Below, in pieces: positions 6,866-13,373 of a stretch of 35,596 nt of DNA. Below the pieces are notes generated by a model that saw only the letters and a program-made list of their open reading frames with translations, was not told where the DNA came from and made no database searches. Every line of letters starts with the position of its first letter. Position 1 is the stretch's first letter. Made by a program: the position numbers and the translations under genes. Source of the DNA: Synechococcaceae bacterium WBB_10_009 (GTDB lineage Bacteria > Cyanobacteriota > Cyanobacteriia > PCC-6307 > Cyanobiaceae). The DNA lies in the NCBI GenBank assembly GCA_010030955.1, contig RHBP01000001.1, positions 1 to 35,596 on the forward strand, given 5' to 3'.

Positions 6866-7257
6866 CGGTTGTTGTGGACACCAACGTGGTCGCAGCGCTG
6901 ATGCTGCCGACAGCGTCAAGCCTGACTGTGGCTGCACAGTTTCGGCGTGATCCTGAATGGCGTGTGCCGCCGCTCTGGCGTTCTGAATTCCGCCATGTGC
7001 TGCTGAAACATGTGCGCGCAGACCTGTTGCAAGCGAACCAAGCGATCGCGCTCTGGCAAAAAGCCGTTGAACGCCTGGAGCACTGCGAGCACAGCGTCGA
7101 TGGGCAAGAGGTGCTCGCCATCGCCATTCGCTGGGGCTGCTCCAGCTACGACGCCGAATTTGTGGCCTTAGCCCAAGAGCTTGATTGCCCACTGCTGACG
7201 TTTGACCGAAAGCTGTTGGAGCTGTTCCCAGCCTTGGCCGTGAAACCAGAGATCTAG
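6862..7257 (+). CDS. PIN-domain ribonuclease toxin (VapC/FitB type)
   Basis: A 131-aa PIN-domain protein. The acidic residues of the metal site are in place: Asp6 (VVDTNVV), Glu42 (WRSEFRHVL), Asp97 (SSYDAEFVALA) and Asp115 (LLTFDRKL). VapC-type toxins cut tRNA or rRNA when the antitoxin is degraded. The likely start is a TTG at 6862 overlapping the antitoxin stop (TTGA). All catalytic acids are intact, so the toxin is probably active. The module sits between a terminator and a nitroreductase gene, as a stand-alone insertion would. Confidence 0.88.
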   Translation: MTVVVDTNVVAALMLPTASSLTVAAQFRRDPEWRVPPLWRSEFRHVLLKHVRADLLQANQAIALWQKAVERLEHCEHSVDGQEVLAIAIRWGCSSYDAEFVALAQELDCPLLTFDRKLLELFPALAVKPEI

Positions 7258-7323
7258 CTGCTTTGTTGCGCTGCTGAGGGCGGCGCACATCCGGCACAAT
7301 CAAAGGCCGCTGTTTCGGCACCG

Positions 7324-7971
7324 ATGCCCACCGGCCCCGACACCCTGCTGCAGGCCCTGCGCTGGCGCTATGCCACCAAGGCCTTTGATGCCAGCCGCCG
7401 CATCGACGCCCCCACCTGGGAGGCCCTGGAGCAGGCCCTGGTGCTCACCGCCTCCTCCTACGGCCTGCAGCCCTGGAAGTTTCTGGTGATCACCGATCCA
7501 GCCATCCGCGCCGAGCTGCGGCCCCATTCCTGGAACCAAAGCCAGATCACCGATTGCTCCCACCTGGTGGTGCTGCTCAAGAAGCGGCTGATCACCGCCG
7601 CCGACGCCGACCGCCTGATCGCCGCCACCGCCGGCGAGCGGGGGCTCGACCCCAGCCTGCTGGAGGGGTACCGCAAGATGATCCAGGTGGACCTGATCGA
7701 CGGCCCCCGCAGCCAGGTGATCGGTGCCTGGGCCGCCAACCAGGTGTACATCGCCCTGGGCAACCTGCTCACCAGTGCCGCCCTGCTGGGGGTCGACACC
7801 TGCGCCATCGAGGGCTTCAGCCCACCGGACTACGACCGCATCCTGCAGCTGGAGGGCGGCGACTACCAAAGCTGTGTGGTGTGCGCCTGCGGCTACCGCA
7901 GCGCCGACGACAAGTACGCCTCCCTGGCCAAGGTGCGCTACGCCGCCACCGACCTGGTGGAGCACCGCTGA
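7324..7971 (+). CDS. Nitroreductase family NAD(P)H-dependent flavoprotein
   Basis: A 215-aa nitroreductase. FMN-binding segments are visible: LRWRYATKAFDASRRI (about 12-27), the helix-loop SSYGLQPWKFLVI (44-56), and AANQVYIALGNLLTSAALLG (135-154), with CAIEGF downstream, as in NfsB/NfnB-type proteins. These dimeric enzymes reduce nitroaromatics, quinones or enals with NAD(P)H via FMN; the physiological substrate is not predictable here. The TGA overlaps the start of the next small gene (TGATG), so the two are translationally coupled. Confidence 0.92.
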   Translation: MPTGPDTLLQALRWRYATKAFDASRRIDAPTWEALEQALVLTASSYGLQPWKFLVITDPAIRAELRPHSWNQSQITDCSHLVVLLKKRLITAADADRLIAATAGERGLDPSLLEGYRKMIQVDLIDGPRSQVIGAWAANQVYIALGNLLTSAALLGVDTCAIEGFSPPDYDRILQLEGGDYQSCVVCACGYRSADDKYASLAKVRYAATDLVEHR

Positions 7972-8087
7972 TGGCCGCCCCCTCCAGGCCCTCCGGCCTC
8001 ACGATCAAGCTGCAGATCTTCGGTGCCGTGGTCGTGCCGATGCTGGCCCTGGGCCTCTGGCTCACCAGCAAGGGCTTCTTCAGCTAG
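7971..8087 (+). CDS. 38-aa membrane protein coupled to nitroreductase
   Basis: A small frame starting MAAPSRPSGLTIKLQIFGAV with one hydrophobic helix (about 14-33) and ending in SKGFFS. Its ATG shares a base with the nitroreductase stop, and its TAG overlaps the arsM stop on the other strand by four bases (CTAG). The tight coupling and clear membrane span argue that it is real. No family recognised. Confidence 0.6.
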   Translation: MAAPSRPSGLTIKLQIFGAVVVPMLALGLWLTSKGFFS

Positions 8088-9133
8088 CAGCAGGCGCCTG
8101 CGGCGGCCCCATCCGCTACCGCGGCACTGCGATCAAACGGGATGGCACTGCCGCAGCCCTCAAACAGGCCGTAGTGGCGCTCGAAATCACCGATGAAGGT
8201 GAAATGGGGCGCGAAGCGGCTCTGCTGCAGCATCCGGTAGGTGTTGCCGCACACCGGAAACACCCGGCCCGCCTCAAGGCTGTGGTGCTTGTCGAAGTCA
8301 AGCCGCTGGGGGGCTTCGGCGATGCCACCGCGGTAGATCACCGCCTGGCCGTGGTCTTCGCAGGCATCCTCGAGCTCAGGGATCTGGAACAGCCGGTAGG
8401 TGGCGGAATAGAAGCGGGCCTCCCCCACCAGGGCGGCCAGCTCCGGCGCCGTGATCGCCAGGGGCCGGTCGCTCACCAGCCGTGGATCGGCAAAGCCGGC
8501 GGTGCGGGCCAGCCGCAGGAAATCGTTCCAGTAGAGGGCACCCCCCAAGCATTCGCCGTAAAGCACCGGATGGCGGCGCACCGGCTCCGGCAGGCGCCGG
8601 TCGGCGTACACATCGGAGAAATAAAACTCGCCGCCGGGCTTGAGCAGCCGTTGCACCCCCCGCAACACCGCCGGCTTGTCGGTGGAGAGGTTGAGCACGC
8701 AGTTGCTCACGATCACATCGAAGCTGCCGGGCTCCAGATCCAGCGCCTCCAGCCGCTCGATCTGCCCCTCGAGCAGGCGCACGTTGTCGAAGCCGAACTG
8801 CTCGGCCTGAAACGGCTGATGCCGCCGCGCCACCGCCAGCTGCTCGGGGGTCATGTCGACCCCCACCACCGCACCGCCGGCCCCCACCAGCTGGGCCAAC
8901 AGGTACACATCGCGTCCACTGCCACAGCCCAGATCCAGCACCCGGCAGCCCTCGAGCAGGGGCGGGCACACCAGGCCGCAGCCGTAGTAGCGCTCGGTGA
9001 CCTCCGGATGCAGGCGCGCCAGCAATGGCTTCAGCCAGGCGGGCACCGCATCGGCATCACAGCAGGCACTGGTTTTGAGGTCGGCGCTGCTCTGCAGCTC
9101 CTGGCCGTAATAGGCCTGCACCAGCTCTTGCAT
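8084..9133 (-). CDS. arsM: Arsenite S-adenosylmethionine methyltransferase
   Basis: A 349-aa ArsM-type enzyme. The SAM motif VLDLGCGSGRDVYLLAQLVG lies at 65-84, followed by VVGVDMTPEQLAVA. Arsenic-binding Cys candidates are Cys52 or Cys56 (YYGCGLVCPP), Cys145 (VSNCVLNLS) and Cys195 (YGECLGGALYWNDF), all in typical places. The N terminus has a Cys-Cys pair at 24-25 and the protein ends in Cys-Cys, as in several ArsM proteins. It converts arsenite to methylated arsenicals in the cytoplasm. It is divergent from cpcB with 87 bp between the starts; no ArsR-type operator was recognised there. Confidence 0.9.
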   Translation of the reverse strand: MQELVQAYYGQELQSSADLKTSACCDADAVPAWLKPLLARLHPEVTERYYGCGLVCPPLLEGCRVLDLGCGSGRDVYLLAQLVGAGGAVVGVDMTPEQLAVARRHQPFQAEQFGFDNVRLLEGQIERLEALDLEPGSFDVIVSNCVLNLSTDKPAVLRGVQRLLKPGGEFYFSDVYADRRLPEPVRRHPVLYGECLGGALYWNDFLRLARTAGFADPRLVSDRPLAITAPELAALVGEARFYSATYRLFQIPELEDACEDHGQAVIYRGGIAEAPQRLDFDKHHSLEAGRVFPVCGNTYRMLQQSRFAPHFTFIGDFERHYGLFEGCGSAIPFDRSAAVADGAAAGACC

Positions 9134-9220
9134 GGCATCACCGATCGCCTGGGGCCACCGTAGGCAGCTCGCGACGGCCCCAGGGCCCCCCTAGATTTTC
9201 AGCACAAGCCACAGCTCTTC

Positions 9221-9739
9221 ATGTTTGACGCTTTCACCAAGGTTGTTGCTCAGGCTGACGCCCGCGGCGAATTCCTGAACGCAGGTCAAATCGATGCTCT
9301 CTCCGCCATGGTGGCCGAGAGCAACAAGCGCATGGACACGGTGAACCGCATCACCTCCAACGCGTCCAAGATTGTGACCAACGCGGCCCGCGAGCTGTTC
9401 GACCAACAGCCTGCGCTGATCGCCCCCGGCGGCAACGCTTACACCCACCGCCGCATGGCTGCTTGCCTGCGCGACATGGAGATCGTTCTCCGCTACATCA
9501 CCTATGCGGTGTTCACCGGCGACGCTTCCGTGCTGGAAGACCGCTGCCTGAACGGCCTGCGTGAGACCTACCTGGCCCTGGGCGTTCCTGGCGCTTCCGT
9601 GGCTGAAGGCATCCGCAAGATGAAGGACGCCGCCATTGCGATCGCCAACGACCGCAACGGCATCACCCCCGGCGACTGCTCCGCTCTGATGAGCGAAGTG
9701 GGCACCTACTTCGATCGCGCCGCTGCTGCTGTTGCCTGA
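9221..9739 (+). CDS. cpcB: C-phycocyanin beta subunit (solitary copy)
   Basis: A 172-aa full-length phycocyanin beta chain. Both phycobilin-attachment cysteines are present, Cys82 (RRMAACLRDMEI) and Cys153 (GDCSALMSE), together with Asn72 (APGGNAYT), the residue that is methylated in the family. Phycocyanin forms phycobilisome rods by pairing alpha and beta chains. No cpcA follows: the next gene is on the opposite strand and overlaps the 3' end by 34 bp. Codons are richer in GCT, GTT and CGT than in neighbouring genes, as in highly expressed antenna genes, so the copy shows no sign of decay. No clear Shine-Dalgarno precedes it. Confidence 0.96.
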   Translation: MFDAFTKVVAQADARGEFLNAGQIDALSAMVAESNKRMDTVNRITSNASKIVTNAARELFDQQPALIAPGGNAYTHRRMAACLRDMEIVLRYITYAVFTGDASVLEDRCLNGLRETYLALGVPGASVAEGIRKMKDAAIAIANDRNGITPGDCSALMSEVGTYFDRAAAAVA

Positions 9740-10107
9740 TCGGGATCCTCCGGCAGGCCTTTCCACAGCAGGGCCGTTCGGCGGGCCCAAAGCAGCAGTG
9801 GATAGAGGCGCCGGGCCCGGGGCGGCGCAGAGAACAGCTGGCGCAGCAAGGCCAAGAGCGGATCGCTGGGGTTGAGCCGCCCGCAGACCTCAGCGATGGC
9901 CTCGGCCCCATGCCAGGCCTGCTCCCCCTCCAGCAGCACCGCCCCGCGGGCCAGATCCAAACCCCGGGCGTTGAGCTGGCTGCGCAGGCCATGGTCGGCG
10001 CGGCCATCACGGATCTCCAGCTCCGGCACGCCGCCCACCAACTCGCTGCGCAGGGCGAAGTGGCGGCAGAAGGGGCAGCCGCCGTCGTACACGAGGGTGA
10101 GGGCCAT
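9706..10107 (-). CDS. DCC family thiol-disulfide oxidoreductase-like protein (DUF393)
   Basis: A 133-aa protein opening MALTLVYDGGCPFCRHFALR, with the family hallmark YDGGCPFC (a CxxC redox motif) right at the N terminus. The middle part (GAVLLEGEQAWHGAEAIAEV) and the aromatic C-terminal helices are typical of DUF393. The start at 10107 matches the family; longer in-frame starts do not. The last 11 codons are encoded antisense to the 3' end of cpcB, so its C-terminal tail (about PDQATAAAARSK) is probably not part of the conserved fold. Its redox partner is unknown. Confidence 0.85.
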   Translation of the reverse strand: MALTLVYDGGCPFCRHFALRSELVGGVPELEIRDGRADHGLRSQLNARGLDLARGAVLLEGEQAWHGAEAIAEVCGRLNPSDPLLALLRQLFSAPPRARRLYPLLLWARRTALLWKGLPEDPDQATAAAARSK

Positions 10108-10139
10108 TGCGCCATCCTGGCGATCGCTGCAGCCATGCC

Positions 10140-10508
10140 GTGACCCCGTTGCTGAGCCTTCTGCTGGCACTGCTGCTGCCGCTGATCGGGTGGCTCAGCA
10201 CGGCGGCCCCTGCGGCGGCCGCCACTGCTGAGCATTACCGCTGCGGTGGAGATCCGTTGGTGGCGGAGGTGCACGCCGGTGCGGTGGATGCCCCAGGCAT
10301 TCCCAACGCTGCGGCCGGCACCGTTCCCGGCGATTTCATCGTGTTGCGCTGGCGCGGCGTGAGCCTGCAGCTGCCGCGCACCAACAACGCCGGCACCCCC
10401 AGCTACAGCGACGGGCGCTGGTGGTGGCAGGCCCTCGATCCCCAACATCCCGACTTCGCCCAGCGCCGCGGCGACTGGGAGGCCTACCGCTGCGACCCCT
10501 CGGCATGA
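10140..10508 (+). CDS. Small secreted protein of unknown function
   Basis: A 122-aa protein from a GTG at 10140, with a strong signal peptide (LLSLLLALLLPLIGW, then an APAAAA cleavage region near residue 28). The mature part has a Cys near its start (HYRCGGDP) and another near the end (EAYRCDP), perhaps forming a disulfide, around a Trp-rich beta segment (DGRWWWQALDP). Its stop overlaps the next ATG (ATGA), so it is coupled to the PPOX flavoprotein gene. I recognise no domain. Confidence 0.7.
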   Translation: MTPLLSLLLALLLPLIGWLSTAAPAAAATAEHYRCGGDPLVAEVHAGAVDAPGIPNAAAGTVPGDFIVLRWRGVSLQLPRTNNAGTPSYSDGRWWWQALDPQHPDFAQRRGDWEAYRCDPSA

Positions 10509-11071
10509 GTGCGGATCTGCCCCCCTGGCGCCCGCTGCTGCGGGCGGCGCGCCACCGGGAGGGGCGATCGCCCCAGGCCCGCTGGCTGCAGCTGGCCACC
10601 GTGGCCGCCGACGGCAGTCCCCGGGTTCGCACCCTGGTGTTCCGCGGCTGGGCCGGCGGCGCCGCGCTGGATCTGCTCACCGATGGCCGCAGCACCAAAA
10701 GCGCCGAACTGCGGGTTCAGCCGCAGGTGGAGCTGTGCTGGCTGCTGCCCAAGGCACGCTGCCAATTCCGGCTGCGGGGCGAGCGGCAGCAGCTGAGCCC
10801 CGAGGCCGCCCTCGCCGCCAGCCAGCAACATTGGCAACGGCTCAACCCCGGAGCGCGGGCGTTGTGGGGCTGGCCCCAACCAGGTGCGCCCCTCGAGGTG
10901 GGAGCACCGTTCCCGGCGGAGCTGGCCGATGGCACTCCCCTGCCCGACGCATTCGAGCTGGTGCGCATCGAGGTGAAACAGGTGGAGCTGCTGGAGCTCA
11001 CGGGCCACCCCCACCAGAGGCGCCGCTGGAGGGCCGATCAGGGCTGGGGGGAAGAACGGCTTAACCCTTGA
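10505..11071 (+). CDS. PPOX-class FMN-dependent flavoprotein (pyridoxamine phosphate oxidase-like)
   Basis: A 188-aa protein. The N-terminal segment PPWRPLLRAARHREG is followed by the split-barrel FMN-binding region RWLQLATVAADGSPRVRTLV, FRGW and LTDGRSTKSAELR, close to the cyanobacterial Npun_F5749-type PPOX family. The C-terminal FELVRIEVKQVELLELTG fits the barrel's last strands. These proteins bind FMN or F420-like cofactors; the substrate is unknown. It is not the canonical PdxH, which is longer and carries a different C-terminal signature. It overlaps the upstream secreted-protein gene by 4 bp. Confidence 0.85.
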   Translation: MSADLPPWRPLLRAARHREGRSPQARWLQLATVAADGSPRVRTLVFRGWAGGAALDLLTDGRSTKSAELRVQPQVELCWLLPKARCQFRLRGERQQLSPEAALAASQQHWQRLNPGARALWGWPQPGAPLEVGAPFPAELADGTPLPDAFELVRIEVKQVELLELTGHPHQRRRWRADQGWGEERLNP

Positions 11072-11229
11072 ACCCTCCAAGAGTTGGTCAGCCTTAGCCA
11101 AGGCCTGGAGACGCTCCGAACTGCAGGCACAGAGGCCTCAAATGCACCGGAGAGTGGATCTCATCCGCCGCCGCAACCTCAAGGGCTCCCTCCGCCAGCG
11201 GGATCGCGATGCCCTGGGGGACACTCCGC

Positions 11230-11625
11230 TCAACCCTTGAGCTGTTGCTCCAGCGCCGCCAAGCGTTGGCTGTTCACCCCCAGGTCGGAATCGCCGAGGC
11301 GCGACACCGAGCGCGCCTGCACCACCCCGGCGGCCGGGTCGGCATAGAGCTCGAGGTCGTCGACAAAGCCAAACAAGGCACTGGTGGCGGTGGCGTGCAG
11401 GTAACCATCCCCCTGCTCCACGATCGCGGTGCGCGGCGTCGCCGCCACCACCGGCACCAGGGCCTCCAAGGCCGCCCCGGGATCGGCCACTGGCCAGTCG
11501 ACCCTGGCGCAATGGGCGGGGGAAGGGCAGGGGGCCAGAGCGCCGTTGTGCACCCCCAGGTCGGCGGGCACCGGGCCCACCAGATGGAACAGGGCCATCG
11601 TCAGCACCAGAAACCAATGGGGCAT
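11230..11625 (-). CDS. DUF1499 family secreted or membrane-anchored protein
   Basis: A 131-aa protein from MPHWFLVLTMALFHLVGPVP, with a leader or anchor helix. The mature part carries the DUF1499 pattern: LAPCPSPAHCARVDWP, AATPRTAIVEQGDGYLHATA, FGFVDDLELYADP and the ending VQARSVSRLGDSDLGVNSQR. DUF1499 proteins are widespread in cyanobacteria and plastids; their role is unestablished. It is divergent from the AhpC/TSA-like gene, with 61 bp between the starts. A CTCAA-CCC-TTGAG palindrome overlaps its stop. Confidence 0.88.
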   Translation of the reverse strand: MPHWFLVLTMALFHLVGPVPADLGVHNGALAPCPSPAHCARVDWPVADPGAALEALVPVVAATPRTAIVEQGDGYLHATATSALFGFVDDLELYADPAAGVVQARSVSRLGDSDLGVNSQRLAALEQQLKG

Positions 11626-11686
11626 GGCAAGGGGCTCCACTGCGGCAGGGCCTGAAAGCTACCTTGGGCGCCCCAGCGCCCGCGCC

Positions 11687-12373
11687 ATGACGGCACCGCA
11701 GCCCCTCCTGCAGCGCTTGAGCCTGATCCCGGGCATGGAACCCGGCCAACGGCGGCTGGTGCTGCTGCTCAGCCAGCTGGGCGATTTCGATTCGATGGAG
11801 TATGCCCAGGCGCTGGTGCCGGCGCTGCCCCGTCTGGAGGCGGCGGGCATCAGCACCTGTGCCATCGCCATCGGCGATGGCGCCGGGGCGGAGCGCTTCT
11901 GCGCCTTCACCGGTTTCCCCCGCGGCGCCCTGCAGGTGCAGGCCGACGCCGCACTGCACCAGGCCCTGGGGCTCTATGCCGGGCTGCAAACCCCGGGGGG
12001 CCCCTGGCCCGCTCTGCTGCTGATGTGCGCGGGCATCGGCTCCCCGGGCACCCTGCAGGAGGTGCTGCGCGGCTACACGGGCGATCGCAACGCCCCGCAG
12101 CGGCTCAACCTGCCCCTGTTCCGCGCCGCAGGCGGCGAAGGGTTTCAGCGGCCGTTTGAGCTGGCCACGGTGCGGCTGCAAAACATGGTGGAGGTGCTCG
12201 GGAATTGGCGCACCTACGTGCCCCGCGATGACTTCATCACCCAGCGGGGCGGCACCTTCCTGCTGGAGGCCGACGACACACTGCTCTACAGCCACCGCGA
12301 CCGCGGCATCCTCGGCTTCTCCGCCACCATGAACCGGCCGCTGGCCTTCCTCGAACCGTTCCTGGGAGACTGA
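11687..12373 (+). CDS. AhpC/TSA-like (peroxiredoxin-like) family protein
   Basis: A 228-aa protein with a thioredoxin-fold outline: a beta strand RRLVLLLSQLGDFDSMEYAQ, a helix ending VPALPRLEAAGISTCAIAIG, and a FCAFTGFPRGALQVQADAAL segment typical of the AhpC/TSA_2 (PRXL2-like) group. The place where classic peroxiredoxins carry the peroxidatic Cys reads GDFDSMEY, so this is not a canonical 2-Cys enzyme; Cys in STCAIAIG and ERFCAF remain. It is first in a tight four-gene plus-strand operon with Nif11, a secreted repeat protein and DUF3500. Confidence 0.65.
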   Translation: MTAPQPLLQRLSLIPGMEPGQRRLVLLLSQLGDFDSMEYAQALVPALPRLEAAGISTCAIAIGDGAGAERFCAFTGFPRGALQVQADAALHQALGLYAGLQTPGGPWPALLLMCAGIGSPGTLQEVLRGYTGDRNAPQRLNLPLFRAAGGEGFQRPFELATVRLQNMVEVLGNWRTYVPRDDFITQRGGTFLLEADDTLLYSHRDRGILGFSATMNRPLAFLEPFLGD

Positions 12374-12399
12374 ATCAACCGACCAGCCGCACGGCCGCC

Positions 12400-12615
12400 A
12401 TGTCCCTCGATCAGCTCAAGGCGTTCCTGGCCCAGATGCAACGGGATGAGGCCCTCAAGAGTCAGGTGTTGGCGGCCGCCACCGCCGATGACGTGGCCCA
12501 GATCGGGCTGAAGCTGGGCTTCGAATTTTCCGGAGACGAACTGCTGCGGGTGTCGGGCCAGCGGTTCGACCGCGTCACCGTGCGCAAAAACGACATCCCC
12601 GGGGAATACAACTGA
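12400..12615 (+). CDS. Nif11-domain small protein
   Basis: A 71-aa protein starting MSLDQLKAFLAQMQRDEALK, continuing through TADDVAQIGLKLGFEFSGDE, the Nif11 helical pattern used as leader in some RiPP precursors. However, there is no Gly-Gly cleavage site and no Cys/Ser/Thr-rich core; the tail is RVTVRKNDIPGEYN. No RiPP-modifying enzyme or dedicated transporter is nearby. It is therefore more likely a free-standing Nif11 protein than a precursor peptide. Its TGA overlaps the following ATG (TGATG). Confidence 0.88.
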   Translation: MSLDQLKAFLAQMQRDEALKSQVLAAATADDVAQIGLKLGFEFSGDELLRVSGQRFDRVTVRKNDIPGEYN

Positions 12616-13373
12616 TGGCCTGCTTCAGGATGCGCATGCGCTCCATCCGCCCAGTTGCCATAGCCCTGCTGGCCTCCGCCGCACTTGGCACCGTTGCCGT
12701 TGGCGCAGCCAACGGCCATGGACAAGCCGCTGCCCCAGCCCCAGCCCTGGAGGCCGACACCCGCAGCTACATCGGCACCTGGGCCCTGGGCGACAGCAAC
12801 AACAACCTGTTCAACGTGCGCCTGTTTCCCGGCGGCAAAGCGGTGAGCACCGCGGGGATCCAGGGCACCCTGGCCGCCGGCGCCCGCCAGAGCAGCGCTG
12901 ATCAGCTGCGTGAACTGGGCCGCTGGGTGGCCTGGGGCAATGGTGTGCGCATCGACTACACCGACGGCTGGAGCGATTGGCTCTATGTGGGCCCGGAGGG
13001 GCTGAGCCATGCGTCCTGGCAACCGGGCCAAAACCGAGCCACTGTGCCAACCAACTTCGGCCCCGCCGTGAAGCTCAGCGGCACCCTGGCGGAGGTTGTG
13101 GGGGTGTACCGCTTTCCGCCGGCACAACAAAACCTCAAGCCCTACACCGCCACCTTGCTCTCCAACGGGCAAGCGTTCAACGACATCGACGACCGCACCG
13201 GTGGCGTGTGGATCCTGGAGGGCAGCACCGTGGTGATCGATTGGATCAGCGGCTGGCGCACCACCATGAGCATCAACCCCGCCACGCCCTTGCAGTTGCG
13301 CCACTGGGCCCCCAACAGCGACCGCCAAGGCCCGCCCACGGGGGGCGTGCGCCAAGGCCAACGGATCGAATGA
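12615..13373 (+). CDS. Secreted protein with two related beta domains, function unknown
   Basis: A 252-aa protein with a signal peptide (about 9-32, ending AVGAANG). The mature part seems to be an internal duplication: residues 52-138 (YIGTWALGD, then LGRWVAWGNGVRIDYTDGWS) and 162-233 (VVGVYRFPP, then GGVWILEGSTVVIDWISGWR) share the same order of a G-x-Y/W strand, a G-W turn, an I-D-Y/W strand and a W-x-P/N ending. Each half could be a lipocalin-like or beta-sandwich unit. It is coupled to the Nif11 gene upstream and to DUF3500 downstream by overlaps. No named family recognised. Confidence 0.75.
   Translation: MACFRMRMRSIRPVAIALLASAALGTVAVGAANGHGQAAAPAPALEADTRSYIGTWALGDSNNNLFNVRLFPGGKAVSTAGIQGTLAAGARQSSADQLRELGRWVAWGNGVRIDYTDGWSDWLYVGPEGLSHASWQPGQNRATVPTNFGPAVKLSGTLAEVVGVYRFPPAQQNLKPYTATLLSNGQAFNDIDDRTGGVWILEGSTVVIDWISGWRTTMSINPATPLQLRHWAPNSDRQGPPTGGVRQGQRIE

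Noticed and set aside
11142..11240. A 32-codon basic frame on the plus strand (MHRRVDLIRRRNLKG...)
   Set aside because: No ribosome-binding site, no hydrophobic core, and its end overlaps the DUF1499 stop region; too weak to call.
11138..12295. A 385-codon minus-strand frame over DUF1499 and the AhpC/TSA-like gene
   Set aside because: Covers two real genes in a wrong frame and shows no coherent fold.
12400..12615. RiPP precursor (nif11-type) with a core peptide
   Set aside because: No Gly-Gly cleavage site, no Cys/Ser/Thr-rich core and no modifying enzyme or exporter nearby.
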